A stretch of 14,834 nt of DNA from DATKGX01 sp035510555 (GCA_035510555.1 DATKGX010000002.1:1-14834); one strand, 5' to 3'. Counted from the first letter of the stretch, positions 7,869 through 13,621 are shown. The notes: generated by a model not told the origin, from the sequence alone. A program made the numbers and translations.

Positions 7869-7897
7869 AGTATAGGACGATTTTTTGTGAGTGTCAA
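7869..7897 (-). promoter_or_regulatory. Sigma70-type promoter, leaderless, for the anchored protein
   Basis: TTGACA (7892-7897), a 17-bp spacer and TATACT (7869-7874), followed by seven bases and the ATG at 7861. Both hexamers are near consensus with ideal spacing. The predicted start point coincides with the ATG, so the mRNA is probably leaderless. The -35 box lies immediately after the metK stop (7901-7903). Confidence 0.85.
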
Positions 7898-7900
7898 CAG

Positions 7901-8995
7901 TTATTTTTCCCAAGAGAATTCGGGGCGGCCAAAATGCCCGTAAGTGGAAGTTGCAAGGTAAATCGGCTTTTGCAAATCGAGGGCTTCAATAATTCCGGCA
8001 ACGGAAGTATCTAGAATTTCCGTCATAAATTTCTTAATTAATTCAACTGGTGCTTTTTCTGTCCCAAAAGTTTCAATGTCAAGCATCACCGGTTTCTTGG
8101 CGCCGATAAAATAGGCCAGCCGAACTTCGGCTTTGTCGGCTAGTTTTTCCTTAACAACATGCTTTGCCAAGTATCTTGTGGCATAAGCGCCGCTTCGGTC
8201 AACTTTAGTCGGGTCTTTGCCGGAAAACGCCCCGCCGCCGACTCTGGCATAGCCGCCATAAGTATCAACAATAATTTTCCGCCCCGTCAGTCCGGCATCG
8301 CTAGCGGGTCCGGGCATATGCCAAACTCCGGTGCCGTTAACAATCAAATCCTTCTCATTTATTTTAAAACCAAATTCGTCTAAAACTTTTTTGACCACTT
8401 CTTTGTAGAGCGCTTTTTTAACCTGTGGCAATGTCTTTTTTTCATCGTGGGGAACGGCAATCACCACTTGTAAAACTTTATAAGGCAGACCGTTTTTATA
8501 CTGAATAGTTACTTGGGTTTTCCCGTCGGGGCGAAGGAATGGCAGAGTAATTTTTTTGACTTGGTCTAGTTTTTGCGCCAGCCGGTGCGCAATGGTAATC
8601 GGAAGCGGCATTAAATTTTTTGTTTCCCGGCAGGCAAAACCAAACATCATTCCCTGGTCGCCGGCGCCTTTGACTTTTACGCCTTTGGAAATTTCAGGCG
8701 ATTGTTCATGAATGTCAACGTCAATAGGAGATGAATTTGTAAAGCCAAACAGAGGATTTGTGTAACCCAAGTCTTTAATTCTCTTTCTGGCGACTTTTTC
8801 GTAGTCAACATTGGCCGTAGTAGTTACTTCTCCGACAATTGTAACTTTATTAAAAGCAACTAAAGTTTCAACTGCCACTCTGCCGGTCGGGTCTTGGCGT
8901 AACACCTCATCCAAAATCGCATCGCTAATCGAGTCGCAAATTTTGTCCGGATGTCCGGCGCAGACCGATTCGGATGTAAAAATAAAATCGTTCAT
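7901..8995 (-). CDS. metK: S-adenosylmethionine synthetase
   Basis: 364 aa (most bacterial MetK are about 380-400). It makes S-adenosylmethionine from methionine and ATP in the cytoplasm. Signatures are GHPDK at 14-18 (ATP/methionine site), GAGDQGMMFGFA at 110-121, GLTGRKIIVDTYGGYA at about 235-250, and the P-loop-like GGGAFSGKDPTKVDRS at 253-268. The segment before GLTGRK reads MPGPASDA where the family usually has GGPxGDxG, a mild divergence. The ATG at 8995 follows a long structured leader with a SAM-I-clan riboswitch, so the gene should be shut down when its product is abundant. It appears monocistronic: the downstream gene has its own promoter. Confidence 0.97.
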   Translation of the reverse strand: MNDFIFTSESVCAGHPDKICDSISDAILDEVLRQDPTGRVAVETLVAFNKVTIVGEVTTTANVDYEKVARKRIKDLGYTNPLFGFTNSSPIDVDIHEQSPEISKGVKVKGAGDQGMMFGFACRETKNLMPLPITIAHRLAQKLDQVKKITLPFLRPDGKTQVTIQYKNGLPYKVLQVVIAVPHDEKKTLPQVKKALYKEVVKKVLDEFGFKINEKDLIVNGTGVWHMPGPASDAGLTGRKIIVDTYGGYARVGGGAFSGKDPTKVDRSGAYATRYLAKHVVKEKLADKAEVRLAYFIGAKKPVMLDIETFGTEKAPVELIKKFMTEILDTSVAGIIEALDLQKPIYLATSTYGHFGRPEFSWEK

Positions 8996-9003
8996 AATAC
9001 AGC

Positions 9004-9028
9004 AAAGCCTCTCATCAAGAGAGGCTTT
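9004..9028 (-). promoter_or_regulatory. metK riboswitch expression platform: hairpin enclosing GAGG
   Basis: In the metK transcript a 10-bp perfect stem (AAAGCCTCTC with GAGAGGCTTT) closes on the loop UUGAU and ends 8 nt before the ATG. Its 3' arm holds GAGG, the only Shine-Dalgarno-like string in the leader, 12 nt from the ATG. The bases after the stem are GCUGUAUU, not a U-run, so control of translation is more likely than termination. The bases at 9012-9023 are also perfectly complementary over 12 nt to the aptamer's 5' strand (9110-9121), giving a competing antisequestor. Confidence 0.75.
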
Positions 9029-9034
9029 GATTTT

Positions 9035-9048
9035 GTCGCCTAGGCGAC
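9035..9048 (-). repeat. 14-nt perfect palindrome in the metK leader
   Basis: GTCGCCTAGGCGAC is self-complementary and could form a 6-bp stem just 3' of aptamer helix P1. Its first bases can alternatively pair with GACC upstream (9124-9127) to extend P1, so the two pairings compete. Confidence 0.6.
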
Positions 9049-9127
9049 CTCATCTTCCTCTTAGGAGTTGGCACCGTTTATCTTTCGGTTGCCGTCTAGT
9101 TTTCACTAGCTCTCTTGATGACTGGTC
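9046..9127 (-). promoter_or_regulatory. SAM riboswitch aptamer (SAM-I clan) with minimal P2
   Basis: Read on the minus strand. P1 5' strand UCAUC (9121-9117) is followed by AAGAGAG. P2 is a 5-bp stem CUAGU/ACUAG with a GAAA tetraloop (9109-9096). Then comes the diagnostic core GGCAACCG (9093-9086) paired to CGGUGCC (9076-9070) as P3, and the conserved AA-C-UCC. A small P4 UCCU/AGGA (9066-9056) and P1 3' strand GAUGA (9054-9050) complete it. GACC/GGUC may extend P1. The ...AUCAAGAGAG, GGCAACC and GGUGCCAA strings and the P1-P2-P3-P4 order match SAM-I. P2 lacks the kink-turn and pseudoknot arm, as in SAM-I/IV-like variants. Ligand is inferred from the core and from metK downstream. Confidence 0.88.
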
Positions 9128-9128
9128 T

Positions 9129-9157
9129 ATTAAACAGGAAATAAGTTTTCTTGTCAA
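9129..9157 (-). promoter_or_regulatory. Sigma70-type promoter of the metK riboswitch leader
   Basis: TTGACA (9152-9157), 17-bp spacer, TTTAAT (9129-9134). The start point would fall at about 9122-9126, directly at the first bases of aptamer helix P1. The -35 box contains the TGA stop of the upstream gene (9154-9156). Confidence 0.85.
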
Positions 9158-9170
9158 GCGATTCTTGGGA
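9154..9170. repeat. Direct repeat, copy 1
   Basis: Plus-strand 17 bases TCAAGCGATTCTTGGGA match copy 2 at 9994-10010 at 16 of 17 positions, exactly 840 bp apart. Read on the minus strand both encode PRI-x and a TGA stop, and both run into a -35 box. Confidence 0.7.
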
Positions 9171-9960
9171 TTGGGGTTGGAGGATATTTTCTGTCTAGTT
9201 CTTTTTCATCTCTTCGTAATACACCACGAAATATTGTAATCCATGATCCTTTAGGAATAATTGTTACAATATCGTCAAATCTTGGATCGAACTCGAGCGC
9301 TTTGGTTACAGCATCTTGCGCTGACTGCTCGGATTCTTCTCGGTCAATATTTCGGTATTCTTCCACAAAACTCAAAAGATTTTTTCTTGAGATATATTCT
9401 TCTAAATATTTTCCTGGATTAGCTGTAATTATACTTGCGATATAGTTTAACTCATAAACCGCATGTCCCACTTCATGTATAAGTGTACGTTTGACTTGTC
9501 TTTGCGCAGAAGTAGTAAATAATTTTTCTGCAAATACAATTTTTCTTTCAACGGGAGTTTTTTTCTTTTTTAAATATGAGGGAAGTTCTTTAGTTACTAA
9601 GCCCGCAAAAGGTGTTATTGGCGGTTTTCCATTAAGAATTGCGGCGGCATTAAGACAATTGTTTTGATAATGGGCAAGCCCAGCATTGTCTAGGCAAAGA
9701 TGTATTTCTCGATGAAGGGGACGGTAGAATCCTCTAAGTTTTTCTCTGTTGGGCGGAGATTTGCGTTGAATGTGTAAAGAGTAGCTTTTTGCAAAAGTAG
9801 GGGGGACATTAAAAGCAATTAATAAATCAAGAAATTTTTGTGGATTAACAGTTACATTATAAGTACAATTTTCAGCACGAATCGCATCTTCAATTTCAAC
9901 TCTGGGAAGAGATGCTATCGTTCTATCGAGCCTTGGTGTTGTTGGCGGACCTTCTGTCAT
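9154..9960 (-). CDS. Zincin-like protein with HExxH motif
   Basis: 268 aa, soluble, no signal peptide or membrane segment. RTLIHEVGHAVYELNYI contains HEVGH at 162-166, a classic zinc metallopeptidase site inside a predicted helix. Downstream, EEYRNIDREESEQSAQDAV (200-218) offers candidate glutamates for a third zinc ligand, as in gluzincins. The N-terminal half carries RGFYRPLHREIHLCLDNAG (about 76-94), reminiscent of the strand before the active helix in such proteins. I do not recognise a named family. A leaderless-type promoter precedes it, overlapping the metG stop. Its last residues TPIPRIA echo the metG end TPLFPRIT, and the gene is bracketed by direct repeats, which hints at insertion between metG and metK. 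Cytoplasmic protease is the best guess for function. Confidence 0.8.
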   Translation of the reverse strand: MTEGPPTTPRLDRTIASLPRVEIEDAIRAENCTYNVTVNPQKFLDLLIAFNVPPTFAKSYSLHIQRKSPPNREKLRGFYRPLHREIHLCLDNAGLAHYQNNCLNAAAILNGKPPITPFAGLVTKELPSYLKKKKTPVERKIVFAEKLFTTSAQRQVKRTLIHEVGHAVYELNYIASIITANPGKYLEEYISRKNLLSFVEEYRNIDREESEQSAQDAVTKALEFDPRFDDIVTIIPKGSWITIFRGVLRRDEKELDRKYPPTPIPRIA

Positions 9961-9968
9961 AAGAGCGT

Positions 9969-9997
9969 ATTTTACAGTAACTACAGGATATTATCAA
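9969..9997 (-). promoter_or_regulatory. Sigma70-type promoter, near-leaderless, for the HExxH gene
   Basis: TTGATA (9992-9997), 17-bp spacer, TAAAAT (9969-9974), then eight bases to the ATG at 9960. The TGA stop of metG (9994-9996) lies inside the -35 box. Confidence 0.8.
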
Positions 9998-10010
9998 GTG
10001 ATTCTTGGGA
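9994..10010. repeat. Direct repeat, copy 2
   Basis: Plus-strand TCAAGTGATTCTTGGGA, one mismatch to 9154-9170. It is the 3' end of metG. PLFPRI is, from memory, a common bacterial MetRS ending, so this copy is probably the original. Confidence 0.7.
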
Positions 10011-11442
10011 AAAGGGGAGTGGAAGATTTAATTTCCGCGGTTGTAAATTGCGCTTTTATTTTTGCGGCAGTTTCCGGTAAAAACGGTTCCAAAAGTTCTC
10101 CGATTTCTTCGATTTCGTCAACCGCGTGTTCCAAAATGGCGTTGATTGGATGCTTTAAGTTTCCCGCCGGAGTTTTTAACAGTTCCCAGGGTTTTTCTTC
10201 ATTAATGTATCTATCAACTTTAGTAATTTTTTCCCAAACCAAACTCAAAGCTTCGTTAAAGCGATACTCGCTCAGTAGCTTTTGATACTCTTCAAAATCA
10301 GTAATTACATGGTGATTATTTTCCGAAGGGCTTTGTTTAAAATTGGCAGTTTCGCAAAGTTTGGCCACTCTGGAAATTAAATTCCCCAAGCCGTTAGCCA
10401 GGTCGGAATTATATGCTTGAATTAATTTTTCTTCGGAAATGTCGCTATCTTCCGTTACTACTGTATAGCGCAAAAGATAATATCTGACTGCATCCGCTCC
10501 ATATTTTTTAACCCAATCGGTGGGCCGAATAATATTACCTAAAGATTTGCTGATTTTTTGTCCATTTAAATTTAGGAAGCCATTAACAAGAATTGTTTTA
10601 GGAAGTTCAATTCCTGCGGATTTTAGCATCGCCGGCCACAAAAGCGCATGCCACCTAAGATTATCTTTGCCCAAAATGTGAACATCTGCCGGCCAGAACT
10701 TTTTGAATAACTGTTTATCCTCTAAAAATCCAACACCGGTAATATAGTTTATTAAAGCGTCAAACCAAACATAGAGAACTTGTTTGTGGTCGTTTGGAAC
10801 CGGAATTCCCCAAGTAAAATTAGTTCTTGAAACAGGAATATCTTTTATATCTTTTGCAAACTCTAACATTTCGTTGGCCCGATGTTTTGGAAAAATAAAG
10901 TCGGGATGAGTTTTTATATGGTCGATTAAAAAATCTTTATATTTAGACCATTTAAAGAAATAATTTTCTTCCGTTACTTTTTTAATCTCTAAATTTGTAT
11001 GGAAAGAACAGTGGCCATCGACTAAATCATTTTCCGTATAGTACGCTTCGCAGCCTTCGCAATACAGTCCCGTATATTCATCTAAATAAATGTCGCCATT
11101 CTTATTAACTCTGTTCCAAATTTCCTGCGCGACTTTTGTATGGTCAGGGTCCGTGGTTCTAATAAATCTGTCATAGGAAATTTCTAGAGAATCCTGTTGT
11201 TCCCGGTCGGATTTTGCGATTTTATCAACAAACTCTTTGGTTGAAACTTTTGCTTCCTTGGCAGCTTTTTCTGCCTTTTGTCCGTATTCGTCGGTTCCCG
11301 TTAAGAAGAAAACATTTTCTTTGCCAAGTTGAATCCGATAATAGCGGGCTAACACATCGGCGGCGATTTTTTGAAAAGCATGACCGATATGAATAGTATC
11401 GTTTACGTAGTCAATGGCGGTGGTAATATAAAATTTACTCAT
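9994..11442 (-). CDS. metG: Methionyl-tRNA synthetase
   Basis: 482 aa class I aminoacyl-tRNA synthetase that charges tRNA-Met with methionine in the cytoplasm. HIGH is exact at 18-21 and the KMSKS loop reads KISKS at 296-300. The connective domain carries a zinc knuckle: CEGC (C128, C131) and CSFH (C145, H148). FLTGTDEYGQK at 46-56 and WPADVHILGKDNLRWHALLWPA at about 250-271 are also family-typical. The protein ends right after the anticodon-binding helical domain, so it lacks the optional C-terminal EMAPII-like tRNA-binding domain. A TATAAT lies 9 nt before the ATG. Upstream the small membrane protein gene ends 21 nt away. Downstream are the HExxH gene and metK, so methionine activation and SAM synthesis sit close together. 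Confidence 0.97.
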   Translation of the reverse strand: MSKFYITTAIDYVNDTIHIGHAFQKIAADVLARYYRIQLGKENVFFLTGTDEYGQKAEKAAKEAKVSTKEFVDKIAKSDREQQDSLEISYDRFIRTTDPDHTKVAQEIWNRVNKNGDIYLDEYTGLYCEGCEAYYTENDLVDGHCSFHTNLEIKKVTEENYFFKWSKYKDFLIDHIKTHPDFIFPKHRANEMLEFAKDIKDIPVSRTNFTWGIPVPNDHKQVLYVWFDALINYITGVGFLEDKQLFKKFWPADVHILGKDNLRWHALLWPAMLKSAGIELPKTILVNGFLNLNGQKISKSLGNIIRPTDWVKKYGADAVRYYLLRYTVVTEDSDISEEKLIQAYNSDLANGLGNLISRVAKLCETANFKQSPSENNHHVITDFEEYQKLLSEYRFNEALSLVWEKITKVDRYINEEKPWELLKTPAGNLKHPINAILEHAVDEIEEIGELLEPFLPETAAKIKAQFTTAEIKSSTPLFPRIT

Positions 11443-11451
11443 AGCCTCAGA

Positions 11452-11480
11452 ATTATAGCAGAATTACTTCCGTTTGACGA
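11452..11480 (-). promoter_or_regulatory. Probable metG promoter
   Basis: TATAAT at 11452-11457 is a perfect -10. The -35 position with a 17-bp spacer reads TCGTCA (4 of 6 consensus). Nine bases, TCTGAGGCT, separate the -10 from the ATG, so the GAGG would lie at the transcript start and the leader would be only a few nt. Confidence 0.6.
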
Positions 11481-11799
11481 AAAATAATTCGATTCCGGCA
11501 AAAAGTATCAGTAGCAAAATCGCGAAGAATGGAGAAGTAAGCCCGTTCAACCGCAAAAGTAAATAAGAAATTACTAAAAGTCCCAATAAAAATCCCCGGC
11601 GGGAATTGTTCAAAATAAAAGTTGTCAGAGAAAAAAGCAAAAGAAAAGAAAGCAGTAAGAATATAGGCAAAATGGGGAATGGCGTATGGCTTATGGAAAA
11701 TTGGTCGTTTGGCGAAAAGTTAAAAATAAGATAACCAAGCGTAGCTATAAGCAATAAGCTAATAGCTATTAGCCAGATTGGTCTTTGCTTCCTGTGCAT
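11464..11799 (-). CDS. Small membrane protein, unrecognised
   Basis: 111 aa starting MHRKQRPIW with a positively charged N-terminus, then four hydrophobic segments (about 8-25, 42-62, 69-85 and 88-107) and a basic end VKRK. The loop FSPNDQFSISHTPFP (about 28-42) is the only sizeable polar stretch. I recognise no family. It stands alone: its end is 21 nt from the metG start, which has its own -10, and its start is divergent from the 124-aa gene. Strong hydrophobicity, a plausible ATG and a compact fit between promoters support a real gene. Confidence 0.65.
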   Translation of the reverse strand: MHRKQRPIWLIAISLLLIATLGYLIFNFSPNDQFSISHTPFPILPIFLLLSFLLLFSLTTFILNNSRRGFLLGLLVISYLLLRLNGLTSPFFAILLLILFAGIELFFVKRK

Positions 11800-11805
11800 A
11801 GTTCA

Positions 11806-11811
11806 AGTTTA
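11806..11811 (-). promoter_or_regulatory. Candidate -10 box for the 111-aa membrane protein
   Basis: TAAACT on the minus strand followed by six bases and the ATG at 11799, the same leaderless geometry seen elsewhere in the window. No good -35 was found, so this is tentative. Confidence 0.4.
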
Positions 11812-11858
11812 GCACAAAGAGAATGAGCCTTCGTTTAGCCGGGCAGAATATCTTATAG

Positions 11859-11887
11859 TTGATTTTGAAATTGTAGTATGTTATTAT
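11859..11887 (+). promoter_or_regulatory. Promoter of the 124-aa gene
   Basis: TTGATT (11859-11864), 17-bp spacer, TATTAT (11882-11887), then ten bases to the ATG at 11898. The expected start point leaves a leader of only about 3-4 nt and there is no Shine-Dalgarno string. Confidence 0.65.
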
Positions 11888-11897
11888 TCAAGCAATA

Positions 11898-12272
11898 ATG
11901 AAAAAAGAAGCTGGTAGACCAGATATAGATGAATTAAATGCTGCATTAACAGTGTCAAAAAGTGAAACAGACTCTGTTGCATTTTTTGTAAGACCAACGC
12001 GGTTTGGCGATCAATCTTTAGTAGCTCGCAATAAGGAAGGAGAGTTTGAAATTGGTTTAATATGGAACTGGAAAAGAACAGACGTTGTTAAAATAACCGT
12101 AACCCCTTCATCGGGAGTTGTTACAGGAGTAGAGATTTTCGAGCCAGTTGGAACTGAATTGGGGGATCCATTTGTTTTATGGAGTTCCTCTCCCAATCTT
12201 TCCGGCGCACCGCATTTAATAGTTAGAGTTCCTTTGGAAAAACCGCAGGCTGCTTCGGCACAGAAATCTTAA
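11898..12272 (+). CDS. Hypothetical soluble protein, unrecognised
   Basis: 124 aa, no signal peptide or membrane segment. A short charged N-terminus (MKKEAGRPDIDELNAAL) leads into a region of alternating hydrophobic residues that reads like a compact beta-sandwich: DSVAFFVRP, EFEIGLIWNW, DVVKITVTP, GVVTGVEIFEP, PHLIVRVPL. The tail is Ala/Ser/Lys-rich. I recognise no family and no catalytic motif. It has its own promoter and lies between a divergent membrane protein gene and the heat-shock operon, with no gene overlapping either end. The good promoter spacing and regular strand pattern make it more likely real than spurious. Confidence 0.6.
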   Translation: MKKEAGRPDIDELNAALTVSKSETDSVAFFVRPTRFGDQSLVARNKEGEFEIGLIWNWKRTDVVKITVTPSSGVVTGVEIFEPVGTELGDPFVLWSSSPNLSGAPHLIVRVPLEKPQAASAQKS

Positions 12273-12315
12273 TCTTTAATCATAAAACAACCCTTTGATA
12301 CATTACTGTGCTTTT

Positions 12316-12334
12316 CTTCGACTTTGCTCAGGAT
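12316..12334. repeat. Possible dispersed intergenic repeat, half-element
   Basis: CTTCGACTTTGCTCAGGAT lies in the 147-bp gap between the 124-aa gene and the hrcA ATG. It resembles the widespread TTCGACTxxGCTCAGG intergenic motif that I remember from many environmental bacterial genomes. Only one copy is in this window, so it cannot be confirmed here. The rest of the 12273-12371 stretch shows no clear terminator. Confidence 0.4.
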
Positions 12335-12371
12335 TATAACGCGCCCAGTATCGCGGTTCAAAAAATGACCC

Positions 12372-12400
12372 TTGACAAGGTTTGGCAGTCGTGTTATATT
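12372..12400 (+). promoter_or_regulatory. Heat-shock operon promoter
   Basis: TTGACA (12372-12377), 17-bp spacer, TATATT (12395-12400). The start point would be near 12407, giving a leader of about 13 nt without a Shine-Dalgarno string. A CIRCE-like operator covers the spacer, the -10 and the start point. Confidence 0.88.
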
Positions 12401-12408
12401 ACTGCTAA
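12382..12408 (+). promoter_or_regulatory. CIRCE-like HrcA operator with altered half-sites
   Basis: TTGGCAGTC, nine bases, TACTGCTAA: the exact 9-9-9 layout of CIRCE (TTAGCACTC-N9-GAGTGCTAA). Each half matches consensus at 7 of 9. The C-to-G change in the left half is mirrored by G-to-C in the right half, so symmetry is kept (TTxGCAGT with ACTGCTAA). Position over the promoter of hrcA itself supports autorepression by HrcA. Confidence 0.8.
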
Positions 12409-12419
12409 CTCAAAAATTT

Positions 12420-13151
12420 ATGCATGATTTAACAGCCAGACAAGTTGAAATTCTAAAAAGCTTAATTGAAGAGTACATTGAAACCGCTGAACCAGTTGGT
12501 TCGGAAACGCTTGAGAAAAAACACAACTTAAGCGCCAGTCCAGCCACCATTCGAAATGAAATGGTTCGCCTGACAGACTTAGGTTATTTGAAAAAACCGC
12601 ACGTTTCGGCCGGCAGAATTCCAACTCCAACGGGAATGAAGTTCTACGTTAAACAGTTAATGAAGGAAAAAGAGCTGTCAACGGCAGACGAAGTTTCCCT
12701 AAAGGAAAAAGTTTGGGATTTGCGGGAGAAAGAAAGAGAATTCTTAAAGGAAATGACTAGGGCGCTAGCTGATAGAACTAAAGCTTTGGCAATTGCCACA
12801 ACTAATGAAGGAGATTTATTAGTTTCAGGTTACGCTAACATTTTAGACATGCCGGAGTTTTTCGATATCGATTTAACCAGAAATTTATTATCGGTAATTG
12901 AAGAAGCTGGATATGTAGAAGGATTGTGTTCTGGGCAAATAGATGATGATGAGATTCATATTCTTTTGGGTGAAGAATTGGGGCCAAAATTAATCGGTCC
13001 ATATGGATTTGTTTATACTAAGTTTCATACACCAATGGAATTAACCGGTGAGATCGGAGTTTTAGGACCGTCAAGATTAAATTACACTTTTGTGGTTCCG
13101 ACGGTACGATATTTTGGGGATTTAATTGGCGAAGTCGCCAAAGGTTGGTAA
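12420..13151 (+). CDS. hrcA: Heat-inducible transcription repressor HrcA (short form)
   Basis: 243 aa from the ATG at 12420. A longer reading from the TTG at 12372 is rejected because that TTG is the -35 box. Residues 5-77 are the winged-helix DNA-binding domain: ILKSLIEEYIETAEPVGSETL, then the recognition helix SASPATIRNEMVRLTDLGYL (38-57), followed by the typical HVSAGRIPTPTGMKFYV (61-77). After a coiled-coil-like stretch (about 80-115) comes a GAF-like part with LLVSGYANILDMPEF and a C-terminal GPSRLNY near 225. HrcA is normally about 340 aa; this protein lacks roughly 100 residues, probably the inserted dimerising domain. It represses its own operon by binding CIRCE and is kept active by chaperonin in characterised systems. 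grpE follows after 11 nt. Confidence 0.95.
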   Translation: MHDLTARQVEILKSLIEEYIETAEPVGSETLEKKHNLSASPATIRNEMVRLTDLGYLKKPHVSAGRIPTPTGMKFYVKQLMKEKELSTADEVSLKEKVWDLREKEREFLKEMTRALADRTKALAIATTNEGDLLVSGYANILDMPEFFDIDLTRNLLSVIEEAGYVEGLCSGQIDDDEIHILLGEELGPKLIGPYGFVYTKFHTPMELTGEIGVLGPSRLNYTFVVPTVRYFGDLIGEVAKGW

Positions 13152-13162
13152 TTAAAATAAAA

Positions 13163-13621
13163 ATGACTAAGAAAAATGAAAAACCAATTGAAGAAAAAGT
13201 TGAACCAGAGGAAAATACAGAACTTTCGAACCTTGAAAATCAGTTAAAAAGAGCGCTCGCTGACTATCAAAATTTGGAAAAAAGGATAGCGAGCGAAAAA
13301 TCCAGTTGGATTTTGGCATCAAACAAGAATTTGCTTTTAAGACTTTTACCAGGCCTTGATAGTTTACTCTTAGCTGAGAAACATACTCAGGATGAAGGCG
13401 TAAAGCTTTCAATCAAACATTTTATTGATAGTTTGGAAGCAGAAGGAGTTAAGAAAATTGAGACCGTCGGGAGGACTTTTGACCCAAATTTAATGGAAGC
13501 AATCACAACACAGGAAGGTGAAGAAGGAAAAATCTTGGAGGAAGTCCGAGCGGGATACATGCTCTATGATTCAGTGCTTAGGCCGGCACAGGTAATTGTC
13601 GGAAAATCAGCAACTAGTTGA
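13163..13621 (+). CDS. grpE: GrpE, nucleotide-exchange factor of DnaK
   Basis: 152 aa from the ATG at 13163; an upstream TTG (13145) overlapping the hrcA end is not needed. It promotes ADP release from DnaK in the cytoplasm. A charged N-terminal region (1-22) leads to the long coiled-coil helix (about 22-50, LENQLKRALADYQNLEKRI). The C-terminal beta domain has the family signature GRTFDPNLMEAITT ... VRAGYMLYDSVLRPAQVIVG (about 103-148). It is short for GrpE (often 180-200 aa) mainly through a reduced N-terminus. No Shine-Dalgarno is visible before the ATG. Confidence 0.95.
   Translation: MTKKNEKPIEEKVEPEENTELSNLENQLKRALADYQNLEKRIASEKSSWILASNKNLLLRLLPGLDSLLLAEKHTQDEGVKLSIKHFIDSLEAEGVKKIETVGRTFDPNLMEAITTQEGEEGKILEEVRAGYMLYDSVLRPAQVIVGKSATS

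Noticed and set aside
9004..9028. Intrinsic transcription terminator before metK
   Set aside because: The stem is strong, but the following bases on the metK strand are GCUGUAUU, not a U-run, and the stem hides a GAGG close to the ATG. A translational platform fits better.
8811..9239. 142-aa plus-strand reading frame over metK and its leader
   Set aside because: It is antisense to metK and the riboswitch, has no promoter or ribosome-binding site and no recognisable protein features.
11806..11832. CIRCE half-site (TTTAGCAC) in the divergent region at 11807-11814
   Set aside because: No matching right half at the 9-bp spacing, and no chaperone gene follows.
12290..12307. Small minus-strand ORF beginning MYQRVVL
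   Set aside because: It stops after seven codons and has no supporting context.
12372..12419. HrcA starting at the TTG at 12372
   Set aside because: That TTG is the first half of a consensus TTGACA -35 box, and the extension has no resemblance to HrcA; the ATG at 12420 begins the family's usual LTxRQxEIL segment.
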